Source of the DNA: Lachnospiraceae bacterium
GTDB lineage: Bacteria; Bacillota; Clostridia; Lachnospirales; Lachnospiraceae
Assembly (NCBI GenBank): GCA_022792885.1
Contig: JAAWBX010000015.1
Span: 1 to 58,177, forward strand
Reading direction: 5' to 3'
DNA: 58,177 bases
The position numbers and the translations under genes are program-made. Under the pieces are notes generated by a model. It worked only from the letters and a program-made list of their open reading frames with translations. It made no database searches and was not told the origin of the DNA. This document shows positions 8,739 through 16,850 of this stretch, one piece after another; within the stretch, counting starts at the first letter, position 1; each line of letters starts with the position of its first letter.

Positions 8739-9962
8739 ATGGACAAAAGACTTCCTTTAGAAGGAGTGACGGTCATTGAGCTGGCGACCGTGGTGGCCGC
8801 GCCGGTGACGGGCCGGCTTTTGAGCGATTTTGGCGCCCGTGTAATCAAGATCGAGACGCCGCCGGACGGAGATCTCTTAAGGAGCAGCGCGGGCGCGTAT
8901 TATTTTCCGGAGGAAGAGGATAATTCTCCGTTTTTTGATGCGTTCAACGCGGGGAAGAAGCTGATTGCCCTGAATCTGAAGGAGCCCGAAGGAAGAGAGC
9001 TGTTCGAAAAACTTCTGGCGGACGCCGACGTCTTCCTGACGAATGTGAGGATGCGGTCTTTAAAGAAGATGGAATTGGGGTACGAGACGCTTCACGAGAG
9101 GTTTCCGGAACTGATTTACGCGCATTTTTCCGGATACGGACTGAACGGGCCGGAAGCGGAGGCGCCGGGGTTCGACGTCACGGCTTTCTGGATGCGTTCC
9201 GGCGCGATGCTGGATACGCTGCTTCCCGGCAGCTATCCGTTAAGACCGACCTACGCCATGGGCGATATGGCGACGGCTTCCGCGTTTTTCGCCGGTATTT
9301 TGATGGCGCTGTACGCGAGAAAATGCGGCGGTCACGGCACCATGGTTTCCAGCTCCCTGCTGAATGCCGGGATATGGTATAATACGGCTTTTGTGATGAA
9401 CGCGCAGCCCCAGTACGGCCGGACGTTCCCTTTAGAGCGCCATGATCCGCACGATCCGTTTTCCGATTATTACCAGTGCGCGGACGGGGAGTGGGTCGGC
9501 GTTATTGAGAAGGTATATCAGAAGGATCGGTTCGTCTTTGCGGATGTCTTCGACATGCCGGAGCTCGTAAGCGATCCGGCCTTAGAAAGCCTGGAGGCGA
9601 TGCGCCGGTCCGGGCGATTGTCCGAAGTATCCGGGAAAGTGGAAGCGAAGATGCGGACGAAGTCTTCGGCGGAATGGCTTGCGATCCTGTCAAAACGCGA
9701 TGTTCCCGCGGAGCGGATCCGGCATTTCAGGGAGGTTTCGAAGGATCCGCAAGCCTGGGCCAACGGGTATCTGGAGAAGGTTTCCTATCCGGACGGCGCG
9801 GAGACGGCGATCCCGACTCCGCCGATCTGCTTTTCGGATTACGGGAGGAAGAGTTTTGAGAAGAGAGGTCCGGTGGGGATGGATACGGAGGAAGTGCTGG
9901 GAAGTCTTGGCTGCGACCGGGAACGGATCGAGAGCCTGCGAAAAAGGGGTGTGGTAAAATGA
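8739..9962 (+). CDS. Family III CoA-transferase (CaiB/BaiF-type)
   Basis: An intact 407-residue family III CoA-transferase, which moves CoA between carboxylic acids through an aspartyl-CoA intermediate. The start follows AAGGAGG. The N-terminus has PLEGVTVIELATVVAAPVTG and LLSDFGARVIKIE (CoA-binding fold); the MGDMATAS motif places the probable catalytic aspartate at residue 176. The substrate cannot be read from sequence. It overlaps the next gene by ATGA and heads a run of same-strand genes for a P-loop ATPase and a ferredoxin-linked 2-oxoacid oxidoreductase. A role in activating or releasing the acid handled by that oxidoreductase is likely but inferred. Confidence 0.9.
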   Translation: MDKRLPLEGVTVIELATVVAAPVTGRLLSDFGARVIKIETPPDGDLLRSSAGAYYFPEEEDNSPFFDAFNAGKKLIALNLKEPEGRELFEKLLADADVFLTNVRMRSLKKMELGYETLHERFPELIYAHFSGYGLNGPEAEAPGFDVTAFWMRSGAMLDTLLPGSYPLRPTYAMGDMATASAFFAGILMALYARKCGGHGTMVSSSLLNAGIWYNTAFVMNAQPQYGRTFPLERHDPHDPFSDYYQCADGEWVGVIEKVYQKDRFVFADVFDMPELVSDPALESLEAMRRSGRLSEVSGKVEAKMRTKSSAEWLAILSKRDVPAERIRHFREVSKDPQAWANGYLEKVSYPDGAETAIPTPPICFSDYGRKSFEKRGPVGMDTEEVLGSLGCDRERIESLRKRGVVK

Positions 9963-10636
9963 GCTGGAGCGCGTTTGCGGCGGAAGAAAGCCGGAATTTC
10001 GTATTCCTCGGGGAGGCCGGCTGCGGGAAAAGCGAACTGGCCGTGAATCTGGCCTGCTATCTGGCGGATAGGCAAAGCGGGGAAGACGCGGCGATTCATT
10101 TCTTCGATATGGATCAGACGAAACCTTTGATGCGTTCCCGGGATACGGAAGGGTTTCTGAAAGAAAAAGGGATTCGGGTCCACTATGAGGTGCAGTTTGC
10201 GGACGCGCCGGTGGTTGTGGGCGGCGTGGAGACGGCTTTGCGGGACGAGAAAGCGTATACGATCCTGGACGTGGGCGGAAACGATACCGGAGCCCGGCTG
10301 ATCGGAGGTTTCTCGGGGCTTTTGCGGACGGCGCAGGTTTTCTTTGTCGTCAACCCTTACCGCCCGTGGTCTGCGACGCTGGAGCATATCGACCAGACGT
10401 TGTCCGCGATTCTGAGGGCGTCCCGCCTGCCGATGCCCCGGTTTTTACTGAACCCGAATCTGGGGGAGGATACGACGGCGGAGGAATACAGGGAAGGGTT
10501 TCGGACGGGGCTTGCGCTGCTGGCCCCGCATGTGAAGGTGGAAGGGGCCGCCGTGCCGGCCGGAATCTGCGAAGCGGTGAGGGAGGAGATTTCCCTGCCT
10601 TTGATTCCCGTCACGCGGCGCATGGCAAGTTTTTGA
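9959..10636 (+). CDS. P-loop ATPase of the MinD/ParA-like (SIMIBI) type, function unknown
   Basis: A 225-residue protein translationally coupled to the CoA-transferase (ATGA overlap). It has a Walker A motif FLGEAGCGKSELAVNLACYL near residues 16-35, an acidic FFDMDQTKPLMRSRDTE segment that resembles the switch region of CobB/MinD-type enzymes, and ILDVGGNDTGA as the Walker B/switch II equivalent. No membrane segment or metal-binding cysteine cluster is evident. ATPases of this class serve as enzyme or cofactor maturation factors (for example CooC) or activators. Its position between a CoA-transferase and a ferredoxin/2-oxoacid oxidoreductase suggests help with assembling or activating that complex. 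This is inference; I do not recognise a named family. Confidence 0.75.
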   Translation: MSWSAFAAEESRNFVFLGEAGCGKSELAVNLACYLADRQSGEDAAIHFFDMDQTKPLMRSRDTEGFLKEKGIRVHYEVQFADAPVVVGGVETALRDEKAYTILDVGGNDTGARLIGGFSGLLRTAQVFFVVNPYRPWSATLEHIDQTLSAILRASRLPMPRFLLNPNLGEDTTAEEYREGFRTGLALLAPHVKVEGAAVPAGICEAVREEISLPLIPVTRRMASF

Positions 10637-10643
10637 TAAGGGG

Positions 10644-10674
10644 CCGCTGCCGGAGTCGGCGGCGGGTACTTTTC
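10644..10674 (+). terminator. Hairpin between the ATPase and ferredoxin genes, possible attenuator
   Basis: A 9-base GC stem (ccgctgccg/cggcggcgg, one G-U pair) with a GAGT loop is followed by gtacttttc. The short T-run makes it a weak terminator that could lower or separate expression of the downstream oxidoreductase genes. Confidence 0.5.
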
Positions 10675-10704
10675 AAATATTATTTTTATTAAGGAGGAAC
10701 GATT

Positions 10705-10908
10705 ATGGCACAAGTCAGTATCCGTGCGGAGAGCTGCAAGAGCTGTCTGTACTGCGTCAAGTTCTGTCCCAAAGGCGTTTTGGCCGTAGGGGAGGAAGTC
10801 AATTCCAAGGGCTATCCGTATGTGGTGGCCGTGCATCCCGAGGATTGTATCGGCTGTGCGATCTGCGCGAGAATGTGTCCCGACGCGGCGATCGAAGTTT
10901 ATAAGTAG
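10705..10908 (+). CDS. 2x[4Fe-4S] ferredoxin, delta-type subunit of the 2-oxoacid oxidoreductase
   Basis: A 67-residue ferredoxin with two CxxCxxCxxxCP clusters: C11, C14, C17, C21 and C48, C51, C54, C58. In four-subunit 2-oxoacid:ferredoxin oxidoreductases this small subunit carries electrons from the thiamine diphosphate centre to soluble ferredoxin. The start follows AAGGAGG and the alpha-subunit gene begins 14 bases after the stop, so they are one operon. The spacing of conserved elements is normal for the VorD/KorD type. Confidence 0.93.
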   Translation: MAQVSIRAESCKSCLYCVKFCPKGVLAVGEEVNSKGYPYVVAVHPEDCIGCAICARMCPDAAIEVYK

Positions 10909-10922
10909 AGGAGGAGACCGAT

Positions 10923-12002
10923 ATGGCAAGAAAATTCATGAAGGGCTGCGAAGCTATCGCGGAAGCGGCGGTTCGTTCCGGCTGCCGGTTTTTTGCAGGA
11001 TACCCGATCACTCCGCAGAATGAGATTCCGGAATATATGGCGCGCCGGCTGCCCGAGGTGGGCGGGCATTTTGTTCAGGGTGAGAGCGAGGTGGCTTCCA
11101 TCAATATGGTTTACGGCGCGGCCGGTTCCGGCACCCGCGCGATGACCAGTTCTTCCTCATGCGGCATCAGCCTGATGAGCGAGGGCATTAGTTTCGCGGC
11201 GTCCGCCCGGGTTCCGCTTGTATATGTGAACGTGCAGCGCGGCGGCCCCGGTATCGGCGCGATCCAGCCGGCGCAGCAGGATTATGCGCAGGCCACGAAG
11301 GCCAGCGGAAACGGCGGTTTTAAGATGATGGTCCTGGCCCCTTCCACGGTGCAGGAGGCGGTCGACATGACTTACGCGGCTTTTGATTACGCGCAGCGCG
11401 ACCGCAATCCGGTTCTCGTACTGGCCGACGGCGTGCTGGGAACGATCATGGAGCCGGTCGAACTGCCCGAGATGCGTTCGGAAGAAGAGGTCAAAGCGCT
11501 GAAGGCGGCTACCAGAAGCTGGGCGCCCGTGGGGCACGATTCAACCGTGGAACCCCGCGCTTTTGTGGATGCCGGACGGTGGTCTACGAAAGAACAGGAG
11601 CAGGTCTGTGTCCGCGCGGAGCAGATGTATGCGGATTGGGAGAAGGATATCCAGGTGGAGACCATGTATCTGGATGATGCGGAGCTGGTTCTGACGAGCT
11701 ACGGGATCTGCGGCCGTATCGCGCGGTCGGCGGTGCGCCTGCTCAGAGAAGAGGGGTATAAGGTCGGCCTGATTCGGCCCAAGACCGTTCTGCCGTTCCC
11801 GACTTCCACTTACACGGGGCTGGATTTCTCCCGTGTGAAGAATATTCTGGATGTCGAGATGAGTATCCCGGCGTTGATGGTCGAGGACGTGAAGGCTGCC
11901 GTGAAGGATCGCTGCGCCGTACATACCTGCTGCCATGCCGGCGGAGAGATCATGGGCCGTGACGAAGTCATCCAAGCCGCAAAGGCGATCATGAATCGAT
12001 AG
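10923..12002 (+). CDS. 2-oxoacid:ferredoxin oxidoreductase, alpha subunit (VorB/KorA type)
   Basis: A 359-residue pyruvate:ferredoxin-oxidoreductase-like alpha subunit, with the N-terminal KGCEAIAEAAVRSGCRFFAG, YPITPQNEI and QGESEVASINMVYGAAGSG motifs, followed by TSSSSCGISLMSEGI and the C-terminal transketolase-like domain. The closest pattern is VorB (3-methyl-2-oxobutanoate:ferredoxin oxidoreductase), but the substrate (branched-chain, aromatic or 2-oxoglutarate) cannot be settled by eye. The complex oxidatively decarboxylates a 2-oxoacid to acyl-CoA and reduces ferredoxin in the anaerobic cytoplasm. The AGAGGAGG site fixes the start. Confidence 0.93.
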   Translation: MARKFMKGCEAIAEAAVRSGCRFFAGYPITPQNEIPEYMARRLPEVGGHFVQGESEVASINMVYGAAGSGTRAMTSSSSCGISLMSEGISFAASARVPLVYVNVQRGGPGIGAIQPAQQDYAQATKASGNGGFKMMVLAPSTVQEAVDMTYAAFDYAQRDRNPVLVLADGVLGTIMEPVELPEMRSEEEVKALKAATRSWAPVGHDSTVEPRAFVDAGRWSTKEQEQVCVRAEQMYADWEKDIQVETMYLDDAELVLTSYGICGRIARSAVRLLREEGYKVGLIRPKTVLPFPTSTYTGLDFSRVKNILDVEMSIPALMVEDVKAAVKDRCAVHTCCHAGGEIMGRDEVIQAAKAIMNR

Positions 12003-12017
12003 GGGAGGCGTTTGAAT

Positions 12018-12770
12018 ATGGAAAAAGTATATGCGAGAACCAAGGGGATCCAGGCGGATATGGTTGACGGTTTCTGCCCTGGCTGTATGCATTCCACGCT
12101 CTGCAAGCTGATCGGAGAGGTTTTGGAAGAGATGGGGATGCTGGGCAAAACGGCGGCGGTGTTCGGCGTCGGCTGCAGCGGCCTGGCGATGGGATACGTG
12201 ACGTACGACTATTATCTCGGGCCTCACGGCCGCGCCTGCGCGGTGGCGACCGGTGTGAAACGCTGCAATCCGGACACGTTGGTATTTACCTATCAGGGCG
12301 ACGGCGATTTGGCTTCGATCGGCCTGGCCGAGACGATGTCGGCCGCGAACCGGGGCGAGAATGTTTCCGTCATTTTCATCAATAACGGGATCTACGGTAT
12401 GACCGGCGGGCAGATGGCCCCCACGACGCTGGTAGGCATGAAGGCGACGACCGCTCCTAAGGGGCGCGATCCGAAGGAGCACGGGTATCCGATGCATGTG
12501 TGCGAACTGCTGAACCAGTTGACCGCGCCGTATTATCTGGAGCGCACGAGCTGCAATACGCCGGGCAACGTGGCGAAGACGAAGGCCGCCATCAAAAAAG
12601 CGTTTCAGAATCAGTTGGACGGCAAGGGATTTTCTCTGGTGGAAGTCGTCACGTCCTGCCCGACCAACTGGGGCATGAGCGCGCTGGAAGCTCTGGACTT
12701 TTTGGAAGAGAAGATGTTAGGAGAATTTCCTCTGGGCGTGATCCGGGATAAAGACAAGGAGGTAGAATGA
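12018..12770 (+). CDS. 2-oxoacid:ferredoxin oxidoreductase, beta subunit (thiamine diphosphate-binding)
   Basis: A 250-residue beta subunit carrying the thiamine diphosphate site: the early FCPGCMHS motif, GVGCSG, then GDGDLASIGLAE and INNGIYGMTGGQMAPTT, which bind diphosphate and Mg. I use the ATG at 12018, ten bases after GGGGAGG, instead of a TTG six bases earlier. It follows the alpha subunit by 15 bases and its stop overlaps the gamma-subunit start, so stoichiometric translation of the complex is likely. Confidence 0.93.
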   Translation: MEKVYARTKGIQADMVDGFCPGCMHSTLCKLIGEVLEEMGMLGKTAAVFGVGCSGLAMGYVTYDYYLGPHGRACAVATGVKRCNPDTLVFTYQGDGDLASIGLAETMSAANRGENVSVIFINNGIYGMTGGQMAPTTLVGMKATTAPKGRDPKEHGYPMHVCELLNQLTAPYYLERTSCNTPGNVAKTKAAIKKAFQNQLDGKGFSLVEVVTSCPTNWGMSALEALDFLEEKMLGEFPLGVIRDKDKEVE

Positions 12771-13318
12771 TGGAACGGAATTTGATGGTGGCCGGTTTCG
12801 GCGGACAGGGCGTTATGCTGTTGGGGAAGCTGCTTTCCTACGCGGCCTGCGAATCGACGGATAAGAATGTCACGTTCTTCCCTTCTTACGGCGCGGAGCA
12901 GCGCGGCGGTACGGCGAACTGCTATGTGGTGATCTCGGACGAGGAGGTGGGCGCGCCTCTGGGCGATCAAATGGACGATCTGATCGTCATGAACGATCCC
13001 AGTCTGAATAAATTTTTATATAAACTGGTGCCGGGCGGCACGCTGTTTATCAACAGTTCGATCGTTACCACCGAGATCACAAGGGAGGACGTGAAAGTAG
13101 TCCGCGTTCCCGTGACGGAGATGGCGCTGGAGATGAAGAATCCGAAAGTGCTGAATATCATCATGCTCGGCGCTTACGTCGGTTATACAGAGGTCGTGCC
13201 GCCGGAGGTGGTGAAGGATACGATCGCGAAACAGCTTGGCAAAAAGCCGGCGATGGTTCCCGTGAACATGGAGGCTTTTGAGAAGGGGCTGGCGATCGGA
13301 CGGGAGGCCCGCGCATAA
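12770..13318 (+). CDS. 2-oxoacid:ferredoxin oxidoreductase, gamma subunit
   Basis: A 182-residue gamma subunit (VorA/KorC-like), recognised by the N-terminal VAGFGGQGVMLLGKLLSYA and YGAEQRGGTANCYVVISD motifs. The start lies in an ATGATG that overlaps the beta-subunit stop; the second ATG (12770) has the better spacing to AAGGAGG, the first (12767) is possible. It completes the four-subunit oxidoreductase: ferredoxin, alpha, beta, gamma. Confidence 0.93.
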   Translation: MERNLMVAGFGGQGVMLLGKLLSYAACESTDKNVTFFPSYGAEQRGGTANCYVVISDEEVGAPLGDQMDDLIVMNDPSLNKFLYKLVPGGTLFINSSIVTTEITREDVKVVRVPVTEMALEMKNPKVLNIIMLGAYVGYTEVVPPEVVKDTIAKQLGKKPAMVPVNMEAFEKGLAIGREARA

Positions 13319-13375
13319 GATTTCGAAACTTTGGTGCAGAGGGGTTGCGCAGAATAAAAGAAAAGGAGAAGGAAT

Positions 13376-14068
13376 ATGAACGATAAGATTACGCTGTATT
13401 GCAGAGAGGCCGGTGAGGGAGAACCGCTTATCATGCTTCACGGAAACGGGGAGAGCGGGGAGTATTTTGTGCATCAGATCGCGTTTTTCAAGGAGAACTA
13501 TCGGGTGCTGGCTTTGGATACCAGAGGTCACGGACAGAGCCCCAGGGGCGAGGGAGCCTTTAACCTGGCGCGTTTTGTGGAGGATTTAAAGGATTTCATG
13601 GATGAGAAAGGAATCGAAAAAGCGAATATCCTGGGCTTTTCCGACGGCGGCAATACCGCGCTTATGTTTGCCCTAAAATATCCGGAGCGGGTGAAGAAAC
13701 TGATCGTAAACGGCGCGAATCTGAATCCGGACGGCGCGCAGCCGGCGATCTTGGACGAGGTGCGGATCGCATACTGGAAAGCGGCTCTCGCCGCGAAGGA
13801 GGGGAACGATCCGGAAGCGAAAAAGCAGGCGGAAATGCTGGGGCTGATGGTGGAAGAGCCCCATATCGATCCGGTTCGTTTAAAGGAACTTAAGATGGAG
13901 ACGCTGGTGATTGCCGGGGTCGAGGACGTGATTTTGGAGGAGCATACGAAGGAGATCGCCGCCTGCATTCCGGGCGCGAAGCTGGCGATTCTGCCGGGCG
14001 ATCATTTTGTAGCGGCGGGTAATCCGAATGTTTTCAATCAGACCGTGGCGGAATTTTTGCGGGCATAG
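13376..14068 (+). CDS. Alpha/beta-fold hydrolase
   Basis: A 230-residue alpha/beta hydrolase. It shows the oxyanion motif LHGNGESGEYF, the nucleophile elbow LGFSDGGNTAL (Ser in GFSDGG), the LVIAGVEDVI strand with the acidic residue, and the late catalytic histidine in PGDHFVAAG. The start follows AAAGGAG. It lies on the same strand 57 bases after the oxidoreductase genes and could act as a thioesterase or esterase on their product; the substrate is unknown and independent housekeeping use is equally possible. Confidence 0.85.
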   Translation: MNDKITLYCREAGEGEPLIMLHGNGESGEYFVHQIAFFKENYRVLALDTRGHGQSPRGEGAFNLARFVEDLKDFMDEKGIEKANILGFSDGGNTALMFALKYPERVKKLIVNGANLNPDGAQPAILDEVRIAYWKAALAAKEGNDPEAKKQAEMLGLMVEEPHIDPVRLKELKMETLVIAGVEDVILEEHTKEIAACIPGAKLAILPGDHFVAAGNPNVFNQTVAEFLRA

Positions 14069-14083
14069 GACGGTAGAAAGATT

Positions 14084-15544
14084 ATGTGGTTTCGACAGGC
14101 AGGGGAAGTTTACGAGGAAGAATGGCGGGAGAGGTTTTGCTCCGGGTATTGGTATTGGAGCAGTATCTGCGCGAATATACTGGCTTTTAACAGGCGGGAA
14201 GAACTGCCGGATGTCCGGGAAGACCTGATTCGGGTCCTCTTACAGGCGGAGGAAACGCGTTCGACGGAGGAGAAGCTTCTCGCTTTTGTCCGAAAGACTT
14301 TCGCTCCTTTTAGCGGGCGGGGGCGGCTTTTTGGCCGTCCCCGCCGCAGGGAACAGAAAGGTGAACTGACGTTCCTTATGCGTTATCTGAAGGAGAGCGA
14401 CAGCCCCTGCCTGTTTCTGACCGAGAGGATCAGCAACGGGGAAGAAAGCATGGCGGTCGCGAAACTGGACGAGTATCTGGAAGCGTATCCGGGATCGTGC
14501 CGAAACGGGCCCGACGGGGATTTCCCGGAGGAAGAAGCGGAGGAGAAGGAGCGGATGGCGGCGTATGGCCGCTATCTGCTCCTTCTCATGGCTATGGTCC
14601 GGGCCCGGAAGACGGATCTTATTGCCGCCGGTCTGCGGCCGGGCGGGGATTTTATGCGGATGATCGGCAATACTATGAGTGAATATCGGAGTATTGATGA
14701 GGTATCCGAGAGGACGTATGAGATCTACCGGCTGCATTTTGCGGAGGAGACCGGCGAAGAACTAGGGGCCAATGCCTATAAGCTTCTGCTGGCAAAACGG
14801 CTGCTGGACGGGGAGGATCATATTTATCAGGTCTATGAGGATGCCGTTCGGGATGTGTGTGCGGGCGCCTGGGAGGAGGCGGAATCGGCGGGCGAATACC
14901 GGGATCTGGTGATAGAGCGGATGGCGGAGAATTTCGCCGCCTATGATTTTGCCCATCCGTTAAGTTTTCGCTTCTATGCGCGGGCGATCGGACGGCCTCT
15001 GGCGAAAGTGGTTTCGTTCCGGGAACAGTTCCTGCTCTGGGAACAGGAACCGGACTGGGAAAAACGTTTGCGGGAGAAGGTGCAGAACGCCAGGCTGGAG
15101 GCGGAGAAGGCTCGTTATGTCCGGGGGGATTTCACCAGAGAACACCTGTATCTCCAGGGCGATATGACGTTCCGGCACATTCATTCCGGCACGGAATTTG
15201 AACGGTATTTAAAGCATATTTTCACCCGGCTGGGCTATGAGAGCGATCTGACGAAGGCGAGCGGGGATCAGGGGGCCGATCTGATCCTGCGCAAGAACGG
15301 GCTGGTCTTTGTGGTGCAGGCCAAGTATTATGAAAAGCCGGTGAGCAACAAGGCCGTTCAGGAAGCGGTTGCCGCGCTGAAATTCTACGGTGCGAACCGG
15401 GCGGCGGTGGTGACGAATAACCGGTATACGAAGAGCGCGCAAACGCTGGCGAAGAAGAATCAGGTGATTCTTTTGGACGGCGAGGCGCTGGACGAGCTGG
15501 TGAGGACGGCCTACAGCGAGCGGGCGCTGGGGCATATGCTGTAG
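14084..15544 (+). CDS. Mrr-like restriction endonuclease-domain protein with long N-terminal region
   Basis: A 486-residue protein. The C-terminal domain (about 370-480) is a Mrr_cat-type PD-(D/E)XK nuclease: FERYLKHIFTRLGYE, then GDQGADLIL (the catalytic aspartate), VVQAKYY (the QxK pair) and NRAAVVTNNRYT. The first 360 residues are mostly helical and acidic and resemble nothing I can name. Mrr-type domains cleave modified DNA or act in DNA repair and stress. No methyltransferase or specificity gene is adjacent, so this is not a classical type I-III restriction unit; a modification-dependent or defence nuclease is possible. The ribosome binding site is weak (GGTAGAAAG). Confidence 0.82.
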   Translation: MWFRQAGEVYEEEWRERFCSGYWYWSSICANILAFNRREELPDVREDLIRVLLQAEETRSTEEKLLAFVRKTFAPFSGRGRLFGRPRRREQKGELTFLMRYLKESDSPCLFLTERISNGEESMAVAKLDEYLEAYPGSCRNGPDGDFPEEEAEEKERMAAYGRYLLLLMAMVRARKTDLIAAGLRPGGDFMRMIGNTMSEYRSIDEVSERTYEIYRLHFAEETGEELGANAYKLLLAKRLLDGEDHIYQVYEDAVRDVCAGAWEEAESAGEYRDLVIERMAENFAAYDFAHPLSFRFYARAIGRPLAKVVSFREQFLLWEQEPDWEKRLREKVQNARLEAEKARYVRGDFTREHLYLQGDMTFRHIHSGTEFERYLKHIFTRLGYESDLTKASGDQGADLILRKNGLVFVVQAKYYEKPVSNKAVQEAVAALKFYGANRAAVVTNNRYTKSAQTLAKKNQVILLDGEALDELVRTAYSERALGHML

Positions 15545-15574
15545 GGGAAGCGATTGCCGGAGGAAACATTCGGG

Positions 15575-16729
15575 ATGAAAATGTCAGAAAAAAGACCATT
15601 GGAACTTTACGTGCATGTTCCGTTTTGTGTGAGGAAATGTCAGTATTGCGATTTTTTGTCGTTTCCGGCGGAGGAAGGGATGCGGGATGCCTATACGGAT
15701 GCGTTGATCCGGGAGATCCGCGCGGTTTTCGAGGCGTCGGAGTTTGCGGCGGCGACGGTGTTTTTTGGCGGGGGAACGCCGTCGTTGCTGTCCGCGAAAG
15801 CGATTCGGGCCGTTATGGGGGCGCTTAAGGAGCGATTTTCTTTTTCGGAGGATGCGGAGATTACGATCGAAGCCAATCCGGGGACTTTGGATATGTCGAA
15901 GCTGGCGGGGTACCGGGAGGCCGGGATCAACCGCCTGAGCCTGGGATTGCAGTCGACGGACGACGCGGAACTTAAGCTTTTAGGCCGGATTCATGATTAC
16001 CGGACATTTGAGGAGACGTATCGGCTGGCCAGGGAGGCCGGTTTTGCCAATATCAATCTGGATCTGATGTGCGCCTTGCCCGGACAGACGCTTGCGGGCT
16101 GGGAGAGGACGTTAAAAACGGCGGCGGCTTTTCGGCCGGAGCATATTTCCGCTTACAGTTTGATTCTGGAGGAGGGAACGCCGTTTTATCGGAGGTTCGG
16201 TTCCGGGGATTCGGCCGGTCTTTGTCTGCCGTCCGAGGAGACGGAGCGCGCCATGTACCGGAGAACCGGGGAGATTCTGGGGACGTTGGGGTATGAGCGT
16301 TATGAGATCTCCAATTACGCCAGGCCGGGAAGAGCCTGCCGCCATAACGAGGGTTATTGGACGGGGGCGGAATACCTGGGGCTGGGGCTCGGCGCAGCTT
16401 CTTATGTTGACGGCGTACGTTTTGCCAATACGGTTTCTTTGGAGAGGTATCTGGACCGGGCCGGGGAACCGGGGGCGCTCCGGGAGGAGATCCATTGTCT
16501 GACGGACGAGGAGAGGCAGGAGGAGTTCTTCTTTCTGGGACTCAGGCGGATGGCCGGCGTGAGCCGGGAGGCGTACCGGCGGCGTTTCGGGGAGGACTGG
16601 CAGCGGTACGAGCCGAAGCTGCGCAGGCTTCTGACGATGGGTTTTCTGGAGGAGACAAAAGAAGGCGTGCGGCTGACGGACGCGGGGGTCGATGTGAGCA
16701 ACGCGGTATTTGCGGAATTGCTGACATAA
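15575..16729 (+). CDS. hemW: HemW, radical SAM heme chaperone (coproporphyrinogen dehydrogenase-like)
   Basis: A 384-residue HemW. The radical SAM cluster CVRKCQYC is at residues 18-25, followed by FFGGGTPSLL, the LSLGLQS segment and the HemW-type HNEGYWTGAEYLGLG motif that separates it from true HemN. The ATG at 15575 sits ten bases after GGAGGA; an upstream TTG at 15554 is not needed. HemW binds heme and delivers it to target proteins; it is widely annotated as coproporphyrinogen III oxidase. In many Firmicutes it directly precedes hrcA; here the two are separated by four insertions, including the alarmone synthetase and mscL. Confidence 0.94.
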   Translation: MKMSEKRPLELYVHVPFCVRKCQYCDFLSFPAEEGMRDAYTDALIREIRAVFEASEFAAATVFFGGGTPSLLSAKAIRAVMGALKERFSFSEDAEITIEANPGTLDMSKLAGYREAGINRLSLGLQSTDDAELKLLGRIHDYRTFEETYRLAREAGFANINLDLMCALPGQTLAGWERTLKTAAAFRPEHISAYSLILEEGTPFYRRFGSGDSAGLCLPSEETERAMYRRTGEILGTLGYERYEISNYARPGRACRHNEGYWTGAEYLGLGLGAASYVDGVRFANTVSLERYLDRAGEPGALREEIHCLTDEERQEEFFFLGLRRMAGVSREAYRRRFGEDWQRYEPKLRRLLTMGFLEETKEGVRLTDAGVDVSNAVFAELLT

Positions 16730-16850
16730 AAAGACGGAGAGGGAAGAGTGTTTCCGCGGTTTTTGGTGCGATCTCTCTTTTTCGTGCAGAGACGGAGAGG
16801 AAAAAAGCGGAACCGTGATATATACTGAAAACTGTCAGGAGGATTTTGCT

